Below are positions 1 to 5,309 of a stretch of DNA of 5,309 nt, one piece after another (position 1 is the first letter of the stretch; each line of letters opens with the position of its first letter). The stretch is from contig JAUWHC010000231.1 in assembly GCA_030606095.1 (NCBI GenBank), positions 1 through 5,309 on the forward strand. The letters are read 5' to 3'. Under the pieces are notes generated by a model. That model was not told where the DNA came from and made no database searches. It saw only the letters and a program-made list of their open reading frames with translations. This DNA is from Promethearchaeota archaeon. Its GTDB lineage: Archaea > Asgardarchaeota > Lokiarchaeia > Sigyniarchaeales > SOKP01. Made by a program: the position numbers and the translations under genes.

Positions 1-372
1 ACAATAGTTTTTGGAATATTTATTGGTTTAAACTCAGGATTATTTGGAGCGAGTTCTGGATTATTTTTTGTATTAGCGTTAGTTATACTTTACGGATACC
101 CACTTAAAAAAGGGGTTGGCACAGCTCTAATTCTGAGCATATTAATTGGCTTATGCACTTTCTCATTTTACCAAATTTTTGGCATTACAATTAAAGGAAG
201 GTTCTTTTTTGATTTCGAACTTTCGTTTTATCTAGCAATCGGTTCGATTATATCTGGCATAATAGCCTCTACCTATATTCAAAAACTATCTGCCAAAACA
301 ATGGGACGTGCTGTTGGACTTGTAATCTCCGTATTAGGGGCTTTGTCGCTGGCCTTTTACTTTATACCTTAA
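1..372 (+). CDS. TauE/SafE-family membrane exporter, C-terminal part (5' end outside window)
   Basis: Frame 1 is open from the first base to the TAA at 370-372 and gives 123 residues with no start, so the gene begins upstream of the window. The protein is strongly hydrophobic with about four membrane segments. It opens with the glycine-rich pattern GLFGASSG (residues 13-20), followed by a helix, YGYPLKKGVGTAL (31-43) and, near the end, GSIISGIIASTYIQKLS (81-97). This is the layout of the second half of TauE/SafE (DUF81) proteins: a glycine-rich loop, a helix, then a short loop with a GT pair, and a last pair of helices. Family members export anions such as sulfite, sulfoacetate or other organosulfur compounds from the cytoplasm, but the substrate here cannot be read from sequence. 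Complete members are usually about 250-300 aa, so roughly half is missing. The MFS gene follows on the same strand after 95 bp with its own promoter. Confidence 0.8.
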   Translation, partial: TIVFGIFIGLNSGLFGASSGLFFVLALVILYGYPLKKGVGTALILSILIGLCTFSFYQIFGITIKGRFFFDFELSFYLAIGSIISGIIASTYIQKLSAKTMGRAVGLVISVLGALSLAFYFIP

Positions 373-398
373 ATTAGTCAAACTCAAATTTTTATAAC

Positions 399-407
399 TT
401 TTATATA
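399..407 (+). promoter_or_regulatory. Archaeal TATA box of the MFS gene
   Basis: TTTTATATA, within CTTTTATATAG, lies in the 95-bp gap after the TauE-like gene. About 25 bp downstream would put transcription start near 430, leaving a leader of roughly 38 nt before the ATG at 468. The same core, TTTATATAG, occurs in front of the iron-sulfur gene on the other strand. No bacterial -35/-10 pair is evident. This is a sequence-pattern call only. Confidence 0.55.
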
Positions 408-467
408 GAAAATAATATAATATTTAACTACTCAAAATTATAATCAAAAATAAAAAAGTTGGTTAAA

Positions 468-1790
468 ATGAGTGAAGTAAAAAAAGTTACAAAATTTACT
501 ACATTAGTAATTATTCTCGCCGCGATTATCGCTTGGATGCACGATGGATACTCCTTGGTATTAATTAGTTTGCTTGCAACGGAATTAAAGATGTTCTTTG
601 GAGTAAATGATGCTGCGATTGGGCTTGTTATATCGTTACAATTTGTATTTACTGTTCCAGGGGCTATTTTATTTGGAGAGATAGGAGACCGATTTGGACG
701 AAAGAAAGCTCTGATAATTTCAATAGCCTGGGATGCAATTTTTTCTTCCTTAACTGCTATAGTCCCCCCTAACGGATTTCTACTCTTTGCTATATTACGG
801 TTAATTTCTGGACTTGGTGTTAGCTGGGGTATCGCCTTTTCTCTTATATCTGAACATTTTTCGTCAAAAAGGAGAGGTGCGGCAGGTGGGTTGGTTCACT
901 CAACATTTGTCGTTGGATATATCGCTGCTATAATTGTTGCATTAATAATTGGACCCCTTGGGTGGCAATGGTGCTTCATAACGGCTTTATTTCCCATTCC
1001 ATTTATAATTCTCTTTTGGTTCGCTTTACCAGAATCAGCAGTTTGGAAAGAATACGATGAAGGGATTAAAGAACGGAAAGAAAAGCCAAAATTAAGAATT
1101 AAAGAGATTTTTAGCTCTAAGTGGCTCAAATTAACAATTTTGTTAACTCTACTTTTCTGGTGTGCTGAAATCGCTTACCACGCGTTAGTTGATCTTGCTC
1201 CAGTCTTTTTCGAGTATCTTTTTGCTTTTCAAGGGGCGGCTAATCCAAAAAGTTCTGCGCTTATATATATGTTAGCTTTAATGGTGATTGCAGCGTTGGG
1301 GTTGTTTTTCTTTGGAGTTTTAAGCGATTACATAGGAAGGAAAAAAGCGTTTTTAATCGACAATCTGTTTGGTATCTTTGGTGGTGTACTGTTCGCTATA
1401 TTTGCCTTAGTTATTTTTAACAATTCAATAATCTTAGTTTCAGCAATATTCATAACTCTTGGGTTTGGGTTACACGGTATATTCGGTGTTTGGGCATCTG
1501 AGTTGTACGATACTGAAGTGAGAGCTTCAGCAAATTCAATTATCTTTTCTATTGCTCGGGGAGCGAGTTTTGGCGGATTTTTCGTAGGATTGATCTCTGA
1601 TGCCTTAAATCCTTACACAACTACAGCAGAACGATTAGCAAATCCTTTAATATCGCTTCAAGCATTAGGGACTGGTATGCTACTTAGCTTAGTAGCATTT
1701 ATTGGTGTATTTATTGTTTTACATTTTGTACCAGAACCTAAAGATAAATCTATTACTGCTTTAAGTAAAACAGAAGTTCTTAAACCTTAA
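468..1790 (+). CDS. MFS transporter, sugar/carboxylate:H+ symporter-like
   Basis: A 440-residue, 12-helix secondary carrier of the major facilitator superfamily in the cytoplasmic membrane, of normal length for the family. Motif A is clear in loop 2-3 (GEIGDRFGRKK, residues 70-80). Its repeat in loop 8-9 is GVLSDYIGRKK (283-293), showing two intact six-helix halves. Helix 1 carries WMHDGY (23-28), like the WxxDGxD signature of sialate, metabolite and aromatic-acid:H+ symporters, but with Ser at the second Asp position (29). RLISGLGVSWG (111-121) fits helix 4. PESAVW (188-193) ends the first half, ASELYDTEVRAS (343-354) and ARGASFGG (363-370) mark helices 10-11, and VPEPKDKS (421-428) resembles the sugar-porter tail. 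Uptake driven by protons or sodium is likely; the substrate is unknown. ATG at 468 was chosen over an in-frame TTG at 459 (443 aa); neither has a good ribosome binding site. The gene converges on an alkyl-sulfatase-like hydrolase, so the substrate could be an acid or ester handled by that enzyme; this is inference. Confidence 0.9.
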   Translation: MSEVKKVTKFTTLVIILAAIIAWMHDGYSLVLISLLATELKMFFGVNDAAIGLVISLQFVFTVPGAILFGEIGDRFGRKKALIISIAWDAIFSSLTAIVPPNGFLLFAILRLISGLGVSWGIAFSLISEHFSSKRRGAAGGLVHSTFVVGYIAAIIVALIIGPLGWQWCFITALFPIPFIILFWFALPESAVWKEYDEGIKERKEKPKLRIKEIFSSKWLKLTILLTLLFWCAEIAYHALVDLAPVFFEYLFAFQGAANPKSSALIYMLALMVIAALGLFFFGVLSDYIGRKKAFLIDNLFGIFGGVLFAIFALVIFNNSIILVSAIFITLGFGLHGIFGVWASELYDTEVRASANSIIFSIARGASFGGFFVGLISDALNPYTTTAERLANPLISLQALGTGMLLSLVAFIGVFIVLHFVPEPKDKSITALSKTEVLKP

Positions 1791-1810
1791 AAAGTCAAAA
1801 TTTAAAGTTA

Positions 1811-1833
1811 AATTTTTATTTATTTTTTTTTTT
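1811..1833 (+). terminator. Oligo-T termination tract of the MFS gene, inside the 3' end of the opposing gene
   Basis: Starting 21 bp after the MFS stop, the plus strand runs through T5, T3 and an unbroken run of 11 T (1823-1833). Archaeal RNA polymerase stops at such oligo-T tracts without needing a hairpin. The tract lies within the last codons of the opposite-strand hydrolase, where it encodes that protein's lysine-rich end. Confidence 0.5.
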
Positions 1834-3108
1834 CAATTCTTTCAATCTTTCTTTTATTTGATAAGCTGCATTATCGATAATGTTCCCTGCTATGAAAGAG
1901 GTCTCATCTTGTACTTTTTCTTTTAAGATCTTAACTTTTAACTTTAGAGCTTCAACTAGATGTTCTACATTTTTCTCATCAGTTCCTTTTACAACTATAT
2001 CAAGAACGTGTAAAGCAAGCTGTTTTTTACCCTCAGAAAAAAGTTTATTGGCGTGCTCCAGATATTTTTCTTCGCTATTCAATCTTAAGAATTCTCGAGC
2101 GATATCATCCGTTTTGGCTGGAAAAAGATTGGTAGGATTTCCGCTGTTATACCACCCGTGATAAAGTCTGTAAGAGGCATGAATAGCGAAACGATAACAA
2201 CCATAAATGGGTCTTAAAATATCGTGTTTTTTAAACTTTTCTGGAAAGATTTCAAGCATTTCGTAGTAAATTTGTTCGAACCATTTTCCTTCGTTTAATC
2301 TTTTTACAACTTCATCGTGAACAAAATGCATAACTTCTGCTGTAATCGATAAAACGTTTTTTACTTTCACTTTACCTTCGATGAGCTTTCCATGGCCGGG
2401 AACTAAATATTCTGCATTTTTTTCTCGCATTCTTTCCATTGCTATTGCCCAATCTTTAGGATACCGCTGAACTTTATAAGGATTCCCTACATTAGGAAAC
2501 GACGAAACCATCAAGTCACCTGCACAAATTGTCTTCTTTTCTGGTACCCACAACCAAATTGAATCGTCTGTTTCCCCCTTATCATGATAAATCTCAAAAT
2601 TGACCTTTCCTAATTTAAACGAATACGAATCCTCGTTGCCCCTAAGAATAATTGTTGGGTCCAAGGTTTCGTGGGCAGATACAAGCGATTTTTGTTCCTT
2701 TCCCCTTACTGAAGCAAATTGTTGTTTATTTATCCATTCGTGATATTTATCGAGAGTTCTATATTTCTCAAATCGCTTAATACAGTTTTCATGACCAATT
2801 ACTTCAGGCATCTCCCAACCTTTCTTTTTTATTTCTTCTATAAAAGGCCCATAACCAAAAGCGTGATCAAAATGCCCATGTGAATAGATTATGTATTTAA
2901 CAGGTTTTTCCGTGAGTTGCCTCGTTTCCTTGAAAGTTTTTTGAGCGTACTGTTTTATAGGCACATCAAAAATAACTAGACCTTCATCTGTTTCAAATAC
3001 ACAAGTATTTCCCATACCTGGAACGAAATAACAAGTTCCATCGCTAAATATAGATAATGGAAACCAGCCAAACCAATCGCTCATTCCATTAGTTGTTTTT
3101 CTTACCAT
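1816..3108 (-). CDS. MBL-fold metallo-hydrolase, alkyl-sulfatase-like (short form with dimerisation region)
   Basis: A 430-residue cytoplasmic hydrolase; no signal peptide is visible. The metallo-beta-lactamase signature HxHxDH is at H77, H79, D81 and H82 (SHGHFDHAFG). Further likely metal ligands are D198 (AGDLM) and H239 (PGHG). At the position where most MBL enzymes have GHT there is GETDDS (178-183), so Glu179 probably replaces the third-motif His; alkyl sulfatases such as Pseudomonas SdsA1 also use Glu ligands. NVGNPYKVQRYP (206-217), followed by a helical region with YRLYHGWYNSGNPTNLFPA (313-331), matches the alkyl-sulfatase dimerisation region. SdsA1/YjcS-type enzymes are about 650 aa with a C-terminal SCP2-like lipid-binding domain; that domain is absent here. 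The expected reaction is hydrolysis of an alkyl sulfate or similar ester with a dinuclear metal centre, but the substrate is unproven. Start: ATG at 3108. An in-frame TTG at 3153 would add 15 Lys-rich residues but lies upstream of the transcription start predicted from the TATA-like box. The gene ends in a Lys-rich tail. Confidence 0.85.
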   Translation of the reverse strand: MVRKTTNGMSDWFGWFPLSIFSDGTCYFVPGMGNTCVFETDEGLVIFDVPIKQYAQKTFKETRQLTEKPVKYIIYSHGHFDHAFGYGPFIEEIKKKGWEMPEVIGHENCIKRFEKYRTLDKYHEWINKQQFASVRGKEQKSLVSAHETLDPTIILRGNEDSYSFKLGKVNFEIYHDKGETDDSIWLWVPEKKTICAGDLMVSSFPNVGNPYKVQRYPKDWAIAMERMREKNAEYLVPGHGKLIEGKVKVKNVLSITAEVMHFVHDEVVKRLNEGKWFEQIYYEMLEIFPEKFKKHDILRPIYGCYRFAIHASYRLYHGWYNSGNPTNLFPAKTDDIAREFLRLNSEEKYLEHANKLFSEGKKQLALHVLDIVVKGTDEKNVEHLVEALKLKVKILKEKVQDETSFIAGNIIDNAAYQIKERLKELKKKNK

Positions 3109-3160
3109 AATTTGATTCTCTTTTTTATTTATTTTTTTTGTTAATATTCTCAATTTTAAC

Positions 3161-3174
3161 TTTTAAAAATATTA
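3161..3174 (-). promoter_or_regulatory. Candidate TATA box of the MBL hydrolase gene
   Basis: On the minus strand the sequence reads TAATATTTTTAAAA, an AT-only TATA-like element. Its spacing would place transcription start near 3141, giving a leader of about 33 nt before the ATG at 3108. The surroundings are very AT-rich, so the exact element is uncertain. An alternative, CTATAACG, lies further upstream at about 3186-3193. Confidence 0.35.
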
Positions 3175-3201
3175 TGTATTCGATTCGTTATAGTTTTTTC
3201 A

Positions 3202-3263
3202 AAATCTATCTACTATTATTTTCTATTTAAAATCAAGTAAAACACGGTAATAGAAGTAGATTT
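3202..3263. repeat. Imperfect inverted repeat upstream of the hydrolase promoter
   Basis: The left arm AAATCTA-TCTA-CTATTA (3202-3218) pairs with the right arm TAATAG-AAG-TAGATTT (3248-3263). This gives 6 + 7 matching pairs around a 4/3 internal mismatch, with a 29-nt loop. It lies in the 232-bp gap between the membrane-protein gene and the hydrolase ATG, some 30-100 bp upstream of the hydrolase TATA-like box. It could be a regulator site or an RNA stem in the tail of the upstream transcript. The rest of this gap holds the candidate promoter and a T-rich terminator tract; no reading frame worth calling was seen. Confidence 0.35.
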
Positions 3264-3296
3264 CACTTTATATTGCATCTTAAACACGAATTCAGA

Positions 3297-3319
3297 TAAA
3301 AATTAAAATAAAATAAAAA
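3297..3319 (-). terminator. T-rich termination tract after the membrane-protein gene
   Basis: On the minus strand, about 22 nt after the stop codon, the sequence runs through T5, T4, T4 and T5 blocks separated by single or double A (CTTTTTATTTTATTTTAATTTTTAT). This fits hairpin-independent archaeal termination. A weak bulged stem could form around it between CAGATAAA (3293-3300) and TTTATTCTG (3331-3339). Confidence 0.45.
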
Positions 3320-3340
3320 GTAAATGTAATTTATTCTGAT

Positions 3341-3934
3341 TTATTTAAATTTACGCCAAAAATAGATTAACGCTATTACACCTGCAGGAATGCCTATAAT
3401 AATCATTGTCCATATAAAGCCCCAAAGCCAAGCTATTACAAAATAACTGTATGGTAAACTACCAAACGGGGTAAGCCACTGTCCATCTATTAATACCATG
3501 AGTAAGAAAGCAATAAAAAGGAAGCCTCCAATGCCCCCTCCTTCTTTGTTATAGTGGTGATGTTTGTTATCCTTTTCTTCTTTATTTCTGCTTTTAATTG
3601 CTTCTTTATCTTCTTCGGACATTATTTTAAACCAAAATACACATACAATTAAACCGCAAAAACCACAAAATGGAAGTAATACTAGTAAGAATTCCCATAA
3701 AAATACTAAGAGCATCCATAATATAGCAGTTCCAACCGAGAAATCGGCAAAAGTCCATGTCCCATAATTACCAACGTTAGAACTCTCTATAAATGTTAAA
3801 AGTACAAAAATTCCTCCAATAAGTGCCCCAACACAAGCAGCTATAAGAATTAATACCAAAATCCAATTTCTTCGTATTATCCCTATCCAAAAAGCTTCTT
3901 CACTTAATTCCTTACGTTCTTCTTCAATAGTCAT
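3341..3934 (-). CDS. Multi-helix membrane protein of unknown function
   Basis: A 197-residue protein not assigned to a named family. A charged N-terminus (residues 1-15, Glu-rich) precedes helix 1 (about 23-49). A polar loop (50-64) is followed by a long hydrophobic stretch, 68-104, which could be one bent helix or two. Next comes a highly charged linker (106-131) with three His in a row (125-127), then a glycine patch GGGIGG (132-137) and a helix at about 137-149. DGQWLTPFG (150-158) follows, then a last hydrophobic stretch of about 163-191 ending in a basic tail WRKFK. The section from the glycine patch through DGxWxTPF to GIPAG (181-185) looks like a conserved module. I have an impression, not checked, that similar small proteins are common in Asgard and other archaeal genomes. 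The start is well supported: GAGG lies 9 nt before the ATG, unlike its neighbours. The gene has its own candidate promoter and terminator tract, so it is probably monocistronic. Confidence 0.8.
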   Translation of the reverse strand: MTIEEERKELSEEAFWIGIIRRNWILVLILIAACVGALIGGIFVLLTFIESSNVGNYGTWTFADFSVGTAILWMLLVFLWEFLLVLLPFCGFCGLIVCVFWFKIMSEEDKEAIKSRNKEEKDNKHHHYNKEGGGIGGFLFIAFLLMVLIDGQWLTPFGSLPYSYFVIAWLWGFIWTMIIIGIPAGVIALIYFWRKFK

Positions 3935-3942
3935 TTTATATT

Positions 3943-3949
3943 TCCTCTT
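3943..3949 (-). promoter_or_regulatory. Shine-Dalgarno site of the membrane-protein gene
   Basis: The minus strand reads AAGAGGA, with 9 nt between GAGG and the ATG at 3934. It is the only convincing ribosome binding site in the window and it fixes this start. Confidence 0.6.
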
Positions 3950-3962
3950 AATTAACTGTTTT

Positions 3963-3974
3963 TTGTATATACAA
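3963..3974. promoter_or_regulatory. Perfect 12-bp palindrome, possible operator
   Basis: TTGTATATACAA reads the same on both strands. It lies between the TATA box and start codon of the membrane-protein gene, just downstream of its predicted transcription start. Two copies of TTAATTAAC (3948-3956 and 3976-3984) flank it, 28 bp apart. The position suits a repressor site, but AT-only palindromes also arise by chance in such a composition. Confidence 0.3.
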
Positions 3975-4002
3975 TTTAATTAACCAAAAGTAAGAAAGTG
4001 AA

Positions 4003-4012
4003 TTATTTAAAG
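4003..4012 (-). promoter_or_regulatory. Archaeal TATA box of the membrane-protein gene
   Basis: The minus strand reads CTTTAAATAA, close to the archaeal TATA consensus. Transcription start would fall near 3982, giving a leader of about 48 nt that retains the Shine-Dalgarno site. Confidence 0.5.
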
Positions 4013-4054
4013 ATATGGTTTTCTTAAATACTATTAGCAGAATTAATCTTTTTT

Positions 4055-4070
4055 AAGAATAGTTATTCTT
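4055..4070. repeat. Short inverted repeat between the iron-sulfur and membrane-protein genes
   Basis: AAGAATA-gt-TATTCTT gives 7-bp arms around a 2-bp centre. As RNA it could only form a small AT stem with a 4-nt loop. It sits about 43 bp upstream of the membrane-protein TATA box and 34 bp after the iron-sulfur stop codon, so it could be an operator or part of a termination region. Confidence 0.3.
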
Positions 4071-4073
4071 TAT

Positions 4074-4092
4074 AAAATGAAATAAAAATAAA
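4074..4092 (-). terminator. T-rich tract after the iron-sulfur gene
   Basis: On the minus strand, about 12 nt past the stop codon, the sequence is TTTATTTTTATTTCATTTT. Its T blocks are interrupted, so it is weaker than the other tracts here, but it is placed as expected for archaeal termination. Confidence 0.35.
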
Positions 4093-4103
4093 TTTCTAAA
4101 ATT

Positions 4104-5219
4104 TTACATTTTTACAGCTCTCGCTTTTTCTGCCTTTTTATCCATGATTGTCATATACGTCTCAAAAGTATTTTTTGGAGGAAGTATCTCTATATCCTTC
4201 TTATAAAGTTTTATAGCTTCAGATGTGCAAGTAGGTACACAAACTCCACAGCCAATACACTGCATTTTATCTACTTGGGCGATATTATCTTCAATATGAA
4301 CTGCATCCATATTACAACGATCCTCACAGATTCCACACCCTACACATAGATCTGGATCCACTTCAGCGTAATAATTGGTGGCAAAAAGACGAGCTGGTTC
4401 GGGATATCTACTTTGATTTCTTAAAACATGGCAACAACAATCACAACAAGTACAAATATTCATTGGTCGTTGAGAGTTTGCTGGCTGGATGACCAATCCA
4501 TCTTCCTCAGCCTTCTCCAAAATTTTAAGAGCTTCTTCTTTAGTAATTTTTCGACCAAGACCCTTTTCTATGTATAACTCAGCAGCTCTCCGGAATGTGA
4601 AGCACGATTCGCGTATATCGGTTCTTTTACAAGGGTTATTGAGAAGGTCTTCACCCTTTCTACATATGCACTCCGCTACTGCAATAGGTTCGCCAATATT
4701 ATCAATTAAGGTTCTCAATTCGTCATAAGAAGAAATTTTTTGTTCATAATCAACGCTTTGTCCAATTGGGATCGTTCGTAATTGAGGAATTCCCGATTTA
4801 TTGTACTCATCCATAAAAGCTTCCTCAAAATAATCGTTAACATCTTCTATGAATTCTTTTGTAAGATGATTTAGTTGAAATTCAAACATCCCAATTACCA
4901 AAGCAGCATTCCCATAATATTTTATTATTTCATTTCCTTCCTTATTACTTCCATAATTAATTACACCTTTAGAATACATCTTATCTAATTTTTCTTCTAG
5001 TTCGGAGATTGTCATACCGCTTCTTTTGATTCTTTTATAAATTCTTTTAAGTGGTTCGGGGGTAGAATTTAATTTAACAGCAATCTTAGCCTCTTCAGAA
5101 GTAAAAAGCTGTTTTAAGACGCGTAGTTCCACGCCAGACTCTGTTGCAGGATATCCTATTGGCATTTTATCAAGATGCTTTTGCAATTCTCGATATACAT
5201 CTAATTTTTGATCGATCAT
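4104..5219 (-). CDS. Iron-sulfur protein with winged-helix-like N-terminus and two C-terminal 4Fe-4S ferredoxin motifs
   Basis: A soluble 371-residue protein with 18 Cys, all after residue 180. Residues about 27-101 look like a winged helix: three short helices, then SGMTISELEEKLDKMYSKGVI (68-88) as a typical helix-turn-helix stretch, then a polar hairpin. A middle section (102-180) includes IPQLRTIPI (144-152). The first Cys cluster is C184-x-C186-x10-C197-x8-C206 (ECICRKG...C...C). The second is a dense set at 256, 258, 259, 261, 262 and 263 (CTCCDCCC). Two classic ferredoxin motifs follow: C292/295/298/302 and C321/324/327/331; the second has Thr where Pro usually follows the last Cys. Related ferredoxin-like proteins, as I recall them, occur in anaerobic archaea and Desulfobacterota; their role is not established. 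Electron transfer, perhaps with redox sensing, is likely. No flavin or NAD site is seen. The ATG at 5219 has no ribosome binding site and coincides with the transcription start expected from the TATA box, suggesting a leaderless mRNA. Confidence 0.85.
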   Translation of the reverse strand: MIDQKLDVYRELQKHLDKMPIGYPATESGVELRVLKQLFTSEEAKIAVKLNSTPEPLKRIYKRIKRSGMTISELEEKLDKMYSKGVINYGSNKEGNEIIKYYGNAALVIGMFEFQLNHLTKEFIEDVNDYFEEAFMDEYNKSGIPQLRTIPIGQSVDYEQKISSYDELRTLIDNIGEPIAVAECICRKGEDLLNNPCKRTDIRESCFTFRRAAELYIEKGLGRKITKEEALKILEKAEEDGLVIQPANSQRPMNICTCCDCCCHVLRNQSRYPEPARLFATNYYAEVDPDLCVGCGICEDRCNMDAVHIEDNIAQVDKMQCIGCGVCVPTCTSEAIKLYKKDIEILPPKNTFETYMTIMDKKAEKARAVKM

Positions 5220-5235
5220 AAAAATATTTATTTTA

Positions 5236-5266
5236 TTTGCTATATAAATTTATTGAGTTTGCTATA
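5236..5266. repeat. Direct repeat TTTGCTATA x2, 22-bp period, at the iron-sulfur promoter
   Basis: TTTGCTATA occurs at 5236-5244 and 5258-5266 (TATAGCAAA on the coding strand). The spacing is 22 bp, about two DNA turns, and the first copy overlaps the TATA box. This may be a regulator site, or an old duplication giving two TATA boxes. Confidence 0.4.
5241..5249 (-). promoter_or_regulatory. Archaeal TATA box of the iron-sulfur gene (leaderless)
   Basis: The minus strand reads ATTTATATA, followed by GC. Measured to the ATG at 5219 it covers about -22 to -30, the usual archaeal TATA position, so transcription should begin at or within a base or two of the start codon. The sequence between is AT-rich with no Shine-Dalgarno. 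Confidence 0.6.
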
Positions 5267-5309
5267 AATATATATAGTAAAAAAACTAATAATGAAATAT
5301 AGTCAAAAG

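Noticed and set aside
459..467. TTG start extending the MFS protein by 3 residues
   Set aside because: ATG at 468 gives a normal N-terminus; the TTG has no ribosome binding site. It cannot be fully excluded.
896..1129. Open frame of 77 codons on the minus strand inside the MFS gene
   Set aside because: It lies antisense to a well-supported gene, has no recognisable motifs or ribosome binding site, and its composition mirrors the opposite strand.
1880..2161. Open frame of 93 codons on the plus strand inside the hydrolase gene
   Set aside because: It is a Ser/Phe/Cys-rich shadow of the Lys/Glu-rich coding strand with no sign of its own expression.
3109..3153. TTG start extending the hydrolase by 15 residues
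   Set aside because: The added residues are Lys/Asn-rich and unlike family N-termini, and the start would lie upstream of the predicted transcription start; ATG at 3108 is simpler.
3564..3767. Open frame of 67 codons on the plus strand within the membrane-protein gene
   Set aside because: It is antisense to a gene with a clear ribosome binding site and membrane segments, and has no supporting features.
4334..4552. Thioredoxin/rubredoxin or zinc-ribbon reading of the Cys-rich block
   Set aside because: The Cys spacings do not form paired CxxC knuckles, and two clear ferredoxin motifs lie just downstream, so iron-sulfur binding is the better reading.
4489..4728. Open frame of 79 codons on the plus strand within the iron-sulfur gene
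   Set aside because: It is antisense to the conserved cysteine region and has no motif.
1816..5219. Single operon of the three minus-strand genes
   Set aside because: Gaps of 169 and 232 bp, each with a candidate TATA box and a T-rich tract, favour separate transcription.

Overview
The window is an AT-rich stretch that reads as an archaeal chromosome segment. Strong archaeal-type TATA boxes (TTTATATAG or CTTTAAATA) sit at the expected distance from several starts. Most starts lack a Shine-Dalgarno sequence, and one gene looks leaderless. Gene ends are followed by T-rich tracts rather than GC-rich hairpins. The lysine-rich proteins, the low GC content and the kinds of family present would suit an Asgard/Lokiarchaeia-like or other mesophilic anaerobic archaeon. 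That placement is inference; no marker gene is present.

Layout. Positions 1-372 (+) hold the 3' end of a TauE/SafE-family membrane exporter, cut by the window edge. A promoter follows at about 399-407, then a complete MFS transporter (468-1790, +). Converging on it with only 25 bp between stop codons is a metallo-beta-lactamase-fold hydrolase of the alkyl-sulfatase-like group (3108 down to 1816, -). Further along the minus strand come an unrecognised multi-helix membrane protein (3934-3341) and a cysteine-rich iron-sulfur protein (5219-4104). The latter has a winged-helix-like N-terminal part and two C-terminal 4Fe-4S ferredoxin motifs. The three minus-strand genes are separated by gaps of 232 and 169 bp, each with its own candidate TATA box, so they are probably transcribed singly rather than as an operon. 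No RNA gene, CRISPR array, insertion sequence or origin was seen, and no gap without a gene exceeds 300 bp.

How the genes might work together. The left half places a putative sulfite/organosulfur exporter, an MFS importer-type carrier and an alkyl-sulfatase-like hydrolase side by side. This raises, without proving, a role in uptake and breakdown of an organosulfate or related ester with export of a sulfur-containing or acidic product. The right half is an electron-transfer protein and a membrane protein of unknown role. The most interesting items are the iron-sulfur protein, with three separate cysteine modules on a DNA-binding-like fold, and its leaderless promoter flanked by a 22-bp-phased direct repeat.
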